DNA of 64,000 bases from Bacillota bacterium (GTDB lineage: Bacteria > Bacillota > Clostridia > Christensenellales > CAG-138), in assembly GCA_023400985.1 (NCBI GenBank), contig JAEXEN010000040.1, forward strand, positions 1-64,000, written 5' to 3'. A program made the translations under genes and the position numbers. Shown here one piece after another: positions 51,202-60,195 of the stretch; position 1 is the first letter of the stretch; each line of letters begins with the position of its first letter. Below the pieces are notes generated by a model. That model saw only the letters and a list, made by a program, of their open reading frames with translations, was not told where the DNA came from and made no database searches.

Positions 51202-51555
51202 TGGTGGAGGCGAGGAGAGTTGAACTCCTGTCCGAAAACCTGTCGGCAAGACTTTCTACGAGCGTAGCCTATGAATTAAAATTCCCTCTGCGCGGCTCCC
51301 ATGGGCAGGATCCGCGGTTTGGTAGCTTCATAAAATCCCGCATGCCGCAAAGCTTAGGCATGTTGGTTCCCCACTTTGATGACGCCCGTATCCGCCGTCG
51401 TGGGCAACTGCGGGCGGACGCGTCACTGCTTACGCAGCGACGGGTACGAAATTAGATTCGTCAGTTAGTTTTTAAGTTCCCGCTTTTAACGAAGTTCGGG
51501 GCTTCGGCTCGCTTATCCGGCTTCCACGATCCCCGTCGAAACCATTTACGCCCCC
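51202..51555 (-). ncRNA. ssrA: Transfer-messenger RNA
   Basis: The tRNA-like ends are clear: 5' GGGGGCGTAAATGGTTTCGAC pairs its first seven bases with 3' CGCCTCC followed by ACCA (encoded CCA), and the T arm GGAGTTCAACTCTCC is present. The tag frame ends DESNFVPVAA before TAA; reading upstream in frame gives K-L-T before it, so the resume codon is probably near GGGAACTTAAAAAC. Pseudoknot sequences fill the remainder. It rescues stalled ribosomes with SmpB, encoded just upstream. The 3' end of this gene is a frequent integration site for mobile DNA. Confidence 0.96.
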
Positions 51556-51632
51556 ATATAAAATGGGCTTTGCCGCAACACAACCTACGGCAGGAAATTC
51601 ATCATAACACAGCCGGGGAAAAAGTCAATGGG

Positions 51633-52094
51633 TTAGAATTCCTTTGCCTTGCGTTCCATATCGCGCTTGGCGTCGCGCTCGGCCATGTCACTCCTTTTAT
51701 CATAAAGCTTTTTGCCCTTGGCCACCGCGAGCTCCATCTTCACAAGGCCGTCTTTTAGGTATAGCTGCAGCGGGATGAGGCTGTAGCCGTCCGCCTGCGA
51801 AAGCGACTGGAGCTTCAAAATCTCGCGCTTATGGAGCAGAAGCTTGCGCTTGCGGAACGGGTCGCGGTTGAAGATGTTCCCCTGCTCGTAAGGGCTTATG
51901 TGCATGCCGATGATGAAGATTTCGCCGTTTTTCACCTGCGCATAGGAATCCTTGAGGTTCACCTTGCCGGCGCGGATGCTTTTGACCTCCGTACCCGCAA
52001 GCGCGATGCCACACTCATAGGTATCCTCAATAAAATATTCGTGCCGCGCCTTGCGGTTTTCCGCCACGCGGCGCACGCCCTGTTTAACCGGCAA
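51633..52094 (-). CDS. smpB: SsrA-binding protein SmpB
   Basis: The 153-residue product binds tmRNA and brings it to stalled ribosomes. Family segments are NRKARHEYFIEDTYECGIALAGTEVKSIR (in part), KVNLKDSYA, and the basic C-terminal tail RSDMAERDAKRDMERKAKEF that enters the mRNA channel. Start TTG 52094 follows AAGGGGGG. The gene lies 77 nt upstream of ssrA and 38 nt downstream of rnr, the common rnr-smpB-ssrA order. Confidence 0.96.
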   Translation of the reverse strand: MPVKQGVRRVAENRKARHEYFIEDTYECGIALAGTEVKSIRAGKVNLKDSYAQVKNGEIFIIGMHISPYEQGNIFNRDPFRKRKLLLHKREILKLQSLSQADGYSLIPLQLYLKDGLVKMELAVAKGKKLYDKRSDMAERDAKRDMERKAKEF

Positions 52095-52132
52095 GCGCGT
52101 TCCCCCCTTACCTTATGCCCACAACCATCCTA

Positions 52133-54460
52133 TCATGTTTCGCGGCGCTTTTCAACGGCGCGGCGGGTTTTGCGGCCTGGGCGCGATTTTTTTGCGCTGT
52201 GTGTGTGCGGTGTTTTGGAACCGCCCCGGCTTCCGGGTATCCCTCCAAGGAGGGGATTTTTTCCACCTTTTTTTGGCTTCCCTTCCTTCGCCTTTTCACC
52301 GTTGCGCGGCGTCTTATATGCTTTACGGGGCTCTTTTTTGCCGCCCTCCGCGGTTTTTGCGCCCTTGCCCGATGCAAGCTCGAAGCTGATGTTCGCGTTT
52401 TCCATATCCACGCCCGCCACGAGCACCTTCACCTCGTCGCCCAGACGGAACGTTTTGCCCGTGTTTTTGCCCACGATGCGGTAGTTCTTCTCGTCGCAGA
52501 TGTAGTAGTCGCCCTCGACGGCATTTAGGCGCACCATGCCCTCCACGGTGTTAGGGAGCTCCACGTAAAAGCCGTACTGCGTGACGCCGGAGATGACGCC
52601 CGTTTCCACCATGCCGATGCGGCTTAGCATGTACTCGCACTTTTTAAGGTTATCGGCCATCCGCTCGGCCTCGACGGCAACGACTTCCCTCTCGGAACAG
52701 CGCTGTGAAGCCTCCGGCAAGTATGTTTTCCAATGCGCCGTGCGCCGCTTGTTCATTTTGCCGTTCAAGGTTTCTTTCACGATGCGGTGCACCACAAGGT
52801 CGGGATAGCGGCGTATGGGCGAGGTAAAGTGGCAGTAATGCTCCGACGCGAGGCCGAAATGCCCGAAATTGTGCTCGCTGTAGCGCGCCTTTTTGAGCGA
52901 GCGGAGCGTTACGCGGCTCACCACGTTTTCCTCCGGCGTCCCCTTTACGCGGTTCAACAGCCTCTGGAAGTTCATCGGCTTTACTTCTCCGTGGCTTTTA
53001 ATGCCGTAGCCGAGCGTTTCCAAAAACGCGCTAAGCGACTCGAGCTTTTCGCCGTCGGGCATTTCGTGCACGCGGTACATGAGCGGGATGTTTAAGCCCC
53101 CGATATGCTTCGCCACCGTTTCGTTGGCTAGCAGCATGAATTCCTCGATCATGCGCTCGGCCTCGCCGCGCTCGTGGAGCCTTACCTCCTGCGCGCGGCC
53201 TTTCTCGTCGAGCGTGATCTTCGCCTCGTCAAGGTCAAAGTCGATGCTGCCTCGCCGCACGCGCCGCGCGTTTAAAAAGTGCATGAGCGCGCGCATCTCT
53301 TGGAGCATGGGCGCGACGTCCGCGTATTCTTGTAACAGCGCCGCATCCTCTTGAAACATGGCGTTCACGGCGTCGTAGGTCATGCGGTGCGCGGTTTCGA
53401 TGACCGTTTCGGCCAAGCGGTAGGACACGACCTCCCCGTTCATGTTGACTTCCATGATGCACGAAAGCGTGAGCTTGGGCTCTTTCTCGTTGAGCGAGCA
53501 TACGCCGTTGCTAAGATCCGTCGGGAACATGGGGACCACGCGGTCGGGGAAGTATACGCTTGTGCCGCGCTTATACGCTTCCCTGTCGACGGCGCTTTTC
53601 TCCAAAGCGTAATGGCTTACGTCGGCAATATGCACGCCAAGAAGGAAATTGCCGTTTTTGAGGCGCGAAATGGATACCGCGTCGTCGAGGTCCTTTGCGT
53701 CCGCGCCGTCGATGGTGATGGTAAGCTGATCGCGCAAGTCCTCGCGGCGGGCGATCTCATCCTGCGGGACGGGCACGTTGAGGCTTTCCGCAAACCGTAA
53801 GGCGGCCTTAGGGAAGCTGTCCGGTAGGTCGAACCTGCGGATCACCGAAAGGATGTCCGTGCCCGCGGCGTATTTATTGCCGAGCACTTCCAAAATCTTT
53901 CCCGTAAGCTTTTGAGACCTATCCGGATAGGCGGTGATCTCGGTCACCACCTTTTCGCCGGATTTGGCGGTCTTCACCTGTCCGGCCGGGATCAAAACGT
54001 CGTATACGAGCCGCGCCTCATCCGGCACCACATAGCCGCCGCCGAGGCCGTCGGTCTCGAATGTGCCCACCACGCGCTTGTTGAAGCGCTCAGCGATGAT
54101 AGCGACTTCCCCTTCCTTGGAGCCGCGCGGGCTTTGCCCCGTTTCGCGTGCCCACACCTTGTCGTTGTGCATGGCGCCGTTGAGGGTTTCGGGGTTCAAA
54201 AACATATCCGCTCCGCCGTTTTGCGGGATGAAAAAGCCGAAGCCGCGCGCGTTGCCCTGCACGCGTCCGTAGGTAAGGCCGAGCTGCTCGGGCAGCGCGA
54301 GCTTTCCCTTACGCGTCAGAAGCACCTCATTGCGCTCTAAAAGCGCGTCGATCTCGCTCAAGAGGGCTTCCTCGTCGCCGCCTAAAATGCTGTAAAGTTC
54401 TTCGGGCGAGGCCGGTCTGTTGAGCCGGCGCAGCGCCGAAATAATGGGGAGTTGTTCCAA
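52133..54460 (-). CDS. rnr: Ribonuclease R
   Basis: The 775-residue product is a processive 3'-5' exoribonuclease that degrades structured RNA and works with tmRNA on defective messages. Domain order: winged helix (1-60), cold-shock domains (about 65-215), RNB catalytic domain (about 240-570) with the metal-binding DGADAKDLDDAVS, S1 domain (about 640-720), and a Lys/Arg/Gly-rich tail. Start TTG 54460 follows AAAGGA. It is followed by smpB, consistent with a trans-translation operon. Confidence 0.96.
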   Translation of the reverse strand: MEQLPIISALRRLNRPASPEELYSILGGDEEALLSEIDALLERNEVLLTRKGKLALPEQLGLTYGRVQGNARGFGFFIPQNGGADMFLNPETLNGAMHNDKVWARETGQSPRGSKEGEVAIIAERFNKRVVGTFETDGLGGGYVVPDEARLVYDVLIPAGQVKTAKSGEKVVTEITAYPDRSQKLTGKILEVLGNKYAAGTDILSVIRRFDLPDSFPKAALRFAESLNVPVPQDEIARREDLRDQLTITIDGADAKDLDDAVSISRLKNGNFLLGVHIADVSHYALEKSAVDREAYKRGTSVYFPDRVVPMFPTDLSNGVCSLNEKEPKLTLSCIMEVNMNGEVVSYRLAETVIETAHRMTYDAVNAMFQEDAALLQEYADVAPMLQEMRALMHFLNARRVRRGSIDFDLDEAKITLDEKGRAQEVRLHERGEAERMIEEFMLLANETVAKHIGGLNIPLMYRVHEMPDGEKLESLSAFLETLGYGIKSHGEVKPMNFQRLLNRVKGTPEENVVSRVTLRSLKKARYSEHNFGHFGLASEHYCHFTSPIRRYPDLVVHRIVKETLNGKMNKRRTAHWKTYLPEASQRCSEREVVAVEAERMADNLKKCEYMLSRIGMVETGVISGVTQYGFYVELPNTVEGMVRLNAVEGDYYICDEKNYRIVGKNTGKTFRLGDEVKVLVAGVDMENANISFELASGKGAKTAEGGKKEPRKAYKTPRNGEKAKEGKPKKGGKNPLLGGIPGSRGGSKTPHTHSAKKSRPGRKTRRAVEKRRET

Positions 54461-54486
54461 AATGATTCCTTTCTGCTGTTCATTTC

Positions 54487-54519
54487 AAAAAAATACGGCA
54501 TGCCGCAAGCGGCATACCG
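54487..54519 (-). terminator. Intrinsic terminator between secG and rnr
   Basis: CGGTATGCCGC and GCGGCATGCCG (one wobble) form an 11-bp stem with a TT loop, then TATTTTTTT on the minus strand. It can separate secG from rnr transcription. Confidence 0.85.
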
Positions 54520-54539
54520 TTCAATTGCTCAAAAGGACT

Positions 54540-54779
54540 TCAACCTATGATCATCATGGCGATGGCGAGAAGCGCCATAACGCTGCCGAGGATGATCGTA
54601 AGCTTTTGAAGCTTCGCTTCCTTGCTTGCCGCACGGCCGCGCGCGGTAAAGGACGAGGTCTCTCCGCCGTAAGCGGCCCCAAGACCGGCGCTCTTGACCT
54701 GCTGTACCAGCACCACCGCGACCAAACCAATCGCGACGATGATGAGGACTATGTTTATGATGATCCTTACGACATCCAT
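54540..54779 (-). CDS. secG: Protein translocase subunit SecG
   Basis: The 79-residue product is the small accessory subunit of SecYEG. It has two membrane helices (about 4-25 and 55-78) and the family motif VLVQQVKSAGLGAAYGG between them. ATG 54779 is preceded by GGAGG at 11 nt; a longer reading frame to 54809 lacks a better site. It lies between gpmI and rnr, a frequent neighbourhood in Clostridia. Confidence 0.93.
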   Translation of the reverse strand: MDVVRIIINIVLIIVAIGLVAVVLVQQVKSAGLGAAYGGETSSFTARGRAASKEAKLQKLTIILGSVMALLAIAMMIIG

Positions 54780-54863
54780 TGTATGCACTACCTCCGTGAT
54801 TGACTGCAAGCGGTATTATAACACGCGCCTTGGAAAAGCGCAAGCAATTAAAATGCCGCCTTA

Positions 54864-56408
54864 TTATTTCACGATCAGGCTCCTGCCCGTCATGGCGGCG
54901 GGCTTTTCCATGCCCATGAGGTCGATGAGCGTAGGGGCGAGGTCGCTCAGCCGCCCGCCGGTGCGGAGCGTAACGTTTTTGTTCCCCTCGTCCACAAGGA
55001 TCACCGGCACGGGGTTGGTGGTGTGTGCGGTGAAGGGAGTTACGCCGTCGTCGTCGAGCATCTTTTCGCAGTTGCCGTGATCGGCCGTGATCACGGCCCT
55101 GCCGCCCTGCTTCAAAATGGCGTCGATCACCTTTGCGGCGCATTCGTCCACGGTGTGCACCGCTTTGACGGCGGCTTCCATTACGCCCGTGTGGCCCACC
55201 ATATCGGGGTTGGCGAAGTTCAAGATCATCACGTCGTACTTGCCGCTTTCGATGCGCTTCACGGCCTCATCCGCCACCTCGTGGGCGCTCATTTCGGGCT
55301 TCATATCGTACGTGGGCACCTTGGGCGATGGGATGAGCGCCCTGTCCTCCCCCTCGTTGGGCGTTTCCACGCCGCCGTTGAAGAAGAAGGTCACGTGCGC
55401 GTATTTCTCGGTCTCCGCTATGCGAAGCTGCGTCTTTCCGTTCTGCGCGAGGAATTCGCCGAACGTATCGGTAAGGCCCTCGGGCTTGAACGCAACATGG
55501 AGCTTCCCATCGAAGGTCTTATCGTACTGGGTCATGGAAACATAGTTCAGCGGGAAGTAACCGTGACGCCGCTCAAAGCCCGTGAAGTCCTCAAAAATAT
55601 ACGCGCGGGTAAGCTCGCGCGCCCTGTCGGGGCGGAAATTGAAGAAGATCACGCTGTCGTTTTCGCGGATCATGCCCGTAGGCTTGCCGTCTTTCAGAAT
55701 AACGGCGGGCACCACGAACTCGTCGGTCACGCCGTTGTCGTAGGAATGCTGCATAGCGGAAACCGGGTCGGTTTCCAAAACGCCCTCGCCGTAGGTAAGC
55801 GCCGCATACGCCTTTTCCACGCGCTCAAAACGGTTGTCGCGGTCCATGGCGTAATAGCGTCCCATGAGCGTGGCTATCTCGCCGCAGCCGATCTTATTTA
55901 GCTGCGCCTGAAGCTCCTCTACGTAACCTTTGCCGCTTTCGGGCGGCACGTCGCGGCCGTCCATGAAGCCGTGGATATATACCTTTTTGAGGCCCTTCAT
56001 CTTGGCGAGCTTCACGAGGCCCACGAGATGGTCGATATGGCTGTGCACGCCGCCGTCGCTCAATAGCCCCATCAGGTGCAGCGCGGAATCATGCTTTTTG
56101 CAGTTTTCCACCGCTCCTAAAAACTCCTGTTTTTCAAAGAAGTCGCCGTCGCGGATGGATTTTGTGATGCGGGTCAGCTCCTGGTAAACGATGCGGCCCG
56201 CGCCGATGTTGAGATGCCCTACCTCGGAATTGCCCATCTGCCCCTCGGGCAGGCCCACGGCTTCGCCGGACGCGGCGATCGTAACATGCGGGTAAGCGTT
56301 CCACAGCCGCGTTACGTTTTTAGTCCCGTCTACGCTTATAGCGTTATGGTCGTTCGGTTCGGCGCAGCCGAAGCCGTCTAAAATGATGAGCGCGGTGATC
56401 TTCTTCAT
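54864..56408 (-). CDS. gpmI: 2,3-bisphosphoglycerate-independent phosphoglycerate mutase
   Basis: The 514-residue product interconverts 3- and 2-phosphoglycerate. It has the alkaline-phosphatase-fold metal ligands: LDGFG at D11, nucleophile S61 in QMGNSEVGHLNIGAGR, HGFMDGRDVPP, and the late NFANPDMVGHTG and TADHGNCE segments. Length matches the GpmI family. It follows tpiA by 9 nt, in the leftward pgk-tpiA-gpmI run. Confidence 0.97.
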   Translation of the reverse strand: MKKITALIILDGFGCAEPNDHNAISVDGTKNVTRLWNAYPHVTIAASGEAVGLPEGQMGNSEVGHLNIGAGRIVYQELTRITKSIRDGDFFEKQEFLGAVENCKKHDSALHLMGLLSDGGVHSHIDHLVGLVKLAKMKGLKKVYIHGFMDGRDVPPESGKGYVEELQAQLNKIGCGEIATLMGRYYAMDRDNRFERVEKAYAALTYGEGVLETDPVSAMQHSYDNGVTDEFVVPAVILKDGKPTGMIRENDSVIFFNFRPDRARELTRAYIFEDFTGFERRHGYFPLNYVSMTQYDKTFDGKLHVAFKPEGLTDTFGEFLAQNGKTQLRIAETEKYAHVTFFFNGGVETPNEGEDRALIPSPKVPTYDMKPEMSAHEVADEAVKRIESGKYDVMILNFANPDMVGHTGVMEAAVKAVHTVDECAAKVIDAILKQGGRAVITADHGNCEKMLDDDGVTPFTAHTTNPVPVILVDEGNKNVTLRTGGRLSDLAPTLIDLMGMEKPAAMTGRSLIVK

Positions 56409-56417
56409 ACCGTCACC

Positions 56418-57164
56418 TCAATAGTTCACAACTTTTGAAAAGTCCGCCGCCTTGAGGCTGGCGCCGCCGATGAGGCCGCCGTCGATCTCGCTCATGGACA
56501 TGAGCTCCGTTGCGTTCCCCGCGTTCATGCTGCCGCCGTACTGGATGCGCACCGCGTCGGCCGTTTTTTCACCATATAAGGCGCTCACCGCCGAGCGGAT
56601 GACGGAGATGGTCTCGTTGGCCTGCTCCTTGGTGGCGGTTTTTCCCGTGCCTATGGCCCATACGGGCTCATACGCGATGACGAGCTTTTCTACATCCGAG
56701 GCGGGAATGGAATCGAGCGCCAGATTGACCTGTGCGGTCACGAGCGCGTCGGTCTCGCCGCTTTCGCGCTGGGAGAGGGACTCGCCCACGCAAATGATGG
56801 GGATAAGCCCCGCCGCAAGCGCCGCCTTGGCGCGCTTGTTGACGGTTCCGTCAGTCTCGCCGAAGTACTGCCTGCGCTCGCTGTGGCCGATGATGGCGTA
56901 CTCGACGCCGAGCTCCTTGAGCATATCGGCGCTCACCTCCCCGGTGAACGCGCCCTTCTCGGCCCAGTGCACGTTTTGCGCGCCGAGCTTTACGTTGCTG
57001 TTTTTAAGAAGCGGCTTTACGGCCGCGAGGTCCACAAAGGGCGGGCAGATAACGATTTCGCACTTCGCATCCTTTACAAGGGGTAAAAGCTCCGTGACGA
57101 GGGCCTTTGCTTCGTCCGGGGTCATGTTCATTTTCCAGTTGCCTGCGATAACGGGTTTGCGCAT
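56418..57164 (-). CDS. tpiA: Triosephosphate isomerase
   Basis: The 248-residue product interconverts dihydroxyacetone phosphate and glyceraldehyde 3-phosphate. Catalytic residues are in GNWKMN (Lys), IIGHSERR (His) and the AYEPVWAIGTGKTA loop (Glu). It lies between pgk and gpmI; a short palindrome separates it from pgk. Confidence 0.97.
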   Translation of the reverse strand: MRKPVIAGNWKMNMTPDEAKALVTELLPLVKDAKCEIVICPPFVDLAAVKPLLKNSNVKLGAQNVHWAEKGAFTGEVSADMLKELGVEYAIIGHSERRQYFGETDGTVNKRAKAALAAGLIPIICVGESLSQRESGETDALVTAQVNLALDSIPASDVEKLVIAYEPVWAIGTGKTATKEQANETISVIRSAVSALYGEKTADAVRIQYGGSMNAGNATELMSMSEIDGGLIGGASLKAADFSKVVNY

Positions 57165-57194
57165 ATGTAAATCTCCTTACATGATTGTTGTGTT

Positions 57195-57225
57195 CCGGCG
57201 GGCGGTCGATAACCGCCCTTACGGT
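57195..57225. repeat. Short GGGCGGT palindrome between pgk and tpiA
   Basis: GGGCGGTCGATAACCGCCC (57200-57218) followed by TTACGG is a small member of the intergenic palindrome class seen at 5801 and elsewhere. Confidence 0.55.
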
Positions 57226-58412
57226 TATTTATCGTTGAGCGCGGCCACGCCGGGGAGTTCGATGCCCTCGAGGAACTCGAGGCTCGCGCCGCCGCCGGTA
57301 GAGATATGCGTCATCTTGGAGGCGTAGCCGAGCTTTTTCACCGCGGAGGCGGAGTCGCCGCCGCCGATGATGGTGGTGCCGCCGCACTCGGCGCAGGCGC
57401 GCGCCACGGCTTCGGTACCTTTAGCAAAAGGCTTCATTTCAAACACGCCCATCGGCCCGTTCCAGATCACGGTCTTGGCATCCTTAATGGCGTCCGCAAA
57501 GAGCTTGCATGTTTTTTCGCCGATGTCCACGCCGATCCATCCCTCGGGCATCTTGTCGATATCGACGGTCTTATATTCGGCATCCTCGGCAAATCTGTCG
57601 GCGATCACGGTATCGAGGGGCAAAAGAAGCTGCACGCCGCGCTTTTTCGCGTCGGCCATGAGCTCCTTCGCAAGGCCGATGTTTTCCTCGTCCAAAAGCG
57701 ATTTACCGATCTCATAGCCCTGCGCTTTGACGAACGTGTAGGCCATGCCGCCGCCGATCAGGAGCCTGTCGCATTTGGTCAGAAGGTTTTTGATGACGCC
57801 GATCTTATCGGATACCTTCGCGCCGCCCAGAATGGCCACGAACGGGCGCTCGGGGTCGTTGAGCGCCGTGCCCATAACGCTTAGCTCCTTGCCGATCAAG
57901 AAACCCGCGACGGCGGGCAAATAGGCCGCAACGCCCGCGGTGGAAGCGTGCGCGCGGTGCACGGTGCCGAACGCGTCGGACACATATACCTCCGCGAGGG
58001 AAGCGAGCTTTTTGGCAAATTCGGGATCGTTTTTTTCCTCTTCCTTGTGGAAGCGGAGGTTTTCTAAAAGCAGTATTTCGCCGTCGTGAAGCGCGGCGGC
58101 TTTCTTTTCGGCCTCCTCACCTATGCAGTCGGACGCGAAGTCGATATGCACGTCGGGGAGAAGCGCCTTCAGGCGCTTGGCGACGGGCGCGAGCGAAAAT
58201 TCCGGCGCAACAACGCCCTTGGGACGCCCGAGATGCGAGCAGAGTATGACGCGCGCGCCATGCTCCAACAGATAATTCACCGTGGGAAGCGAAGCGACGA
58301 TGCGCTTATCGTCGGATACTTCGCCGTTCTCGTCGAGGGGAATGTTGTAATCCACGCGCACGAGCACGCGCTTACCCTTTACATCGATGTCCGTAACGGT
58401 TTTCTTTGCCAT
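57225..58412 (-). CDS. pgk: Phosphoglycerate kinase
   Basis: The 395-residue product makes ATP from 1,3-bisphosphoglycerate. Signatures: VLVRVDYNIPLDENG near the start, SHLGRPKG, the hinge region GGAKVSDKIGVI, and the ATP-domain WNGPMGVFE and IIGGGDSASAVKK. Length is standard. It is the first gene of pgk-tpiA-gpmI; gap (GAPDH) is not in the window. Confidence 0.97.
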   Translation of the reverse strand: MAKKTVTDIDVKGKRVLVRVDYNIPLDENGEVSDDKRIVASLPTVNYLLEHGARVILCSHLGRPKGVVAPEFSLAPVAKRLKALLPDVHIDFASDCIGEEAEKKAAALHDGEILLLENLRFHKEEEKNDPEFAKKLASLAEVYVSDAFGTVHRAHASTAGVAAYLPAVAGFLIGKELSVMGTALNDPERPFVAILGGAKVSDKIGVIKNLLTKCDRLLIGGGMAYTFVKAQGYEIGKSLLDEENIGLAKELMADAKKRGVQLLLPLDTVIADRFAEDAEYKTVDIDKMPEGWIGVDIGEKTCKLFADAIKDAKTVIWNGPMGVFEMKPFAKGTEAVARACAECGGTTIIGGGDSASAVKKLGYASKMTHISTGGGASLEFLEGIELPGVAALNDK

Positions 58413-58603
58413 GGTCTTATCCCTCCGGTTAAAAATAAATTTTAGATTAAACCTATTAAAATGGGGCGTTGCCCTATTGACCCATTGTCCATACTTATTC
58501 TACCACATTCCCCTTGCCTTTACCAATTTACATCCGAAATGTTGCCGTATTGTGAATTTGAATATCGCCGCGCCCGTCTATTGTGGACGGTTTGAGTGCC
58601 GCA

Positions 58604-58612
58604 TGTTATAAT
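58604..58612 (+). promoter_or_regulatory. Extended -10 promoter almost touching the lipoprotein start codon
   Basis: TGTTATAAT (TGn plus TATAAT) ends at 58612, seven nt before ATG 58619. The -35 region is poor (GTGGAC at about 18 bp). Transcription should start at or next to the ATG. Confidence 0.6.
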
Positions 58613-58618
58613 CGGGGC

Positions 58619-59401
58619 ATGATGAAAAAGGCCTTATTTCTTATATTGATATTGCTTTTTGCCGCCTCGGCCGCGTTCGGCTGCGCGAAGGAAGCGGGCG
58701 AGAAGATCGTGCTGCTCGAACCTACGCCTTCGGACGGTACGGTCAGCGTCGAGCTTACCCCCTTCGGCGGCGATGCGTCCTCCGCGCCCAACAGCTCGCT
58801 GCCGAGCCTAAAGGTCATATCCGCGGTTGCCTACGCCTACGAAGCGGACGACAAACCCGGCCTGTACGGCGCGGTGGAGTATCAAAACAACGGTTCCGTT
58901 AACATCATCGTGAAAAAGGCCACGTTCACCTTCCTTGCGGGAGAAACCAAGGTGGAGCATGAATTTGTACCGGTGCTTAGCGAATACGACGTGGTGGAGC
59001 CCGGGGAAAGCTCGTTCGTCACGCTTTGGCTGCCAAACGATTCCGTCGCCGCAGGCAACGCGGTAACGCTCGAGGCGGATCTCACCTGCGAAAGTACGCA
59101 AAATAAGCGTCTCAACATGGAAACGGCCAATCTGTTTCTTGCGGACAATTACCCCAAATTCACCACCCTGAGCGGGACACTGAAAAACGCTTCCGGCGGC
59201 GAATGCTCCTTCTTAATGACGTATGTGGGCTTTTACGATGAAAGCGAAAAACTGCTGGGCGCATGGTATTTTACCAAGAACATACGCTTAGAATCGGGCG
59301 ACAGCATCGATTTTGTGAGCCGCATGGAGGACCTTCCCGTAAACGGGCTTTCCAAGACCGCCAAGTCGATGAAAACGAGCGCGTTCGGGTTCAACGGGTG
59401 A
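58619..59401 (+). CDS. Lipoprotein of unknown function
   Basis: The 260-residue product has a lipoprotein signal peptide ending ASAAFGC, then an acidic mature part of beta-rich character with two FxLyD-like halves: about 70-160 (YGAVEYQNNGSVNIIVKKATFTF, then VVEPGESSFVTLWLPND) and 170-255 (SGTLKNASGGECSFLMTYVGFYDESEKLLG, then RLESGDSIDFVSRM). Such domains occur in cell-surface lipoproteins without enzymatic motifs. There is no ribosome binding site before ATGATG; the promoter is so close that the message is probably leaderless. The next gene begins 1 nt after its stop. Confidence 0.75.
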   Translation: MMKKALFLILILLFAASAAFGCAKEAGEKIVLLEPTPSDGTVSVELTPFGGDASSAPNSSLPSLKVISAVAYAYEADDKPGLYGAVEYQNNGSVNIIVKKATFTFLAGETKVEHEFVPVLSEYDVVEPGESSFVTLWLPNDSVAAGNAVTLEADLTCESTQNKRLNMETANLFLADNYPKFTTLSGTLKNASGGECSFLMTYVGFYDESEKLLGAWYFTKNIRLESGDSIDFVSRMEDLPVNGLSKTAKSMKTSAFGFNG

Positions 59402-59402
59402 A

Positions 59403-59855
59403 ATGAAAAAGCTGCGTTCGTTCTTATACGTTTTGCTTCAATGGACATGGGGCCTGCCGCAAAATCTGGCAGGCCTTATTTGGCTGCTCGCCTATAAAAA
59501 GCAAAGGCGCGCGCGCTATTTCGGCGCGATTGTCACTTATTACGAAAACCGCCCGCGGCTTTCCCGGAAGGGCTGCTTTGCGGTCGGCATGTTCATTTTC
59601 ATAGACGGCGCGATACAAGAGAGCCAATTAAAAAAGATACTGGTGCACGAATACGGCCATACCATACAATCCATTCTGTTCGGCCCACTCTTCTCCCTAT
59701 TTATCGGACTTCCGTCGGTCCTTTGGGCAGGGAGGTTCAGCAAGAACAGGCGCGCCTATAGGGAGACGGGCATAAAATACAGCTCCCGCTACCCGGAAAG
59801 CGGCGCAAACCGCTGGGGCGAGCGGGTCACGGGAGAACAGGCGATAGATTGGTGA
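59403..59855 (+). CDS. Membrane-associated HEYGH protein, possible metallopeptidase
   Basis: The 150-residue product begins with a hydrophobic helix region (FLYVLLQWTWGLPQNLAGLIWLL), has VHEYGHTIQS at about residues 80-89, which is the HExxH zinc signature, and a second hydrophobic stretch (FGPLFSLFIGLPSVLWAG). The end contains YPESGANRWGERV. A third metal ligand is not obvious. Small proteins of this kind occur in Clostridia and Bacteroidetes and are unassigned. It starts 1 nt after the lipoprotein stop, so the two are co-transcribed. Confidence 0.75.
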   Translation: MKKLRSFLYVLLQWTWGLPQNLAGLIWLLAYKKQRRARYFGAIVTYYENRPRLSRKGCFAVGMFIFIDGAIQESQLKKILVHEYGHTIQSILFGPLFSLFIGLPSVLWAGRFSKNRRAYRETGIKYSSRYPESGANRWGERVTGEQAIDW

Positions 59856-59868
59856 CGTAGAATTTTCG

Positions 59869-60048
59869 CTATATGAACTTAGCCGGGTGATAAACCTCTT
59901 TGCAGGCCGCACATATATGCTCCACGTTCTGATTTTTATAAGTATAACGCGGCTGCAGCTTGCCTTTACCACAATTCGGACATATTACCTCTTGCTCTTT
60001 TATCATCTGAATTGCTGTTTCTCGCGTGAGATTTGTGTTAGTAGCCAT
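59869..60048 (-). CDS. Small zinc-ribbon protein
   Basis: The 59-residue product has two CxxC knuckles, CPNCG and CAACK, 24 residues apart, forming a likely zinc ribbon after a short helical N-terminus (LTRETAIQMIKEQE). ATG 60048 follows GAGGTAATGATT. Function unknown; such proteins may bind nucleic acid. It converges on the HEYGH gene, with 13 nt between stops. Confidence 0.75.
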   Translation of the reverse strand: MATNTNLTRETAIQMIKEQEVICPNCGKGKLQPRYTYKNQNVEHICAACKEVYHPAKFI

Positions 60049-60195
60049 AATCATTACCTCGATAAATTCCCGCTCATAATAGATAAATATAAATTGTACC
60101 GCTCCTCTTTTAGAAAGAATAACAAAGAAAAAGGTGCGTCGCAACAATTCTCTGCCACAACGCCCCTTTCGGCACTTTTTAAGTTCTACACTTTT

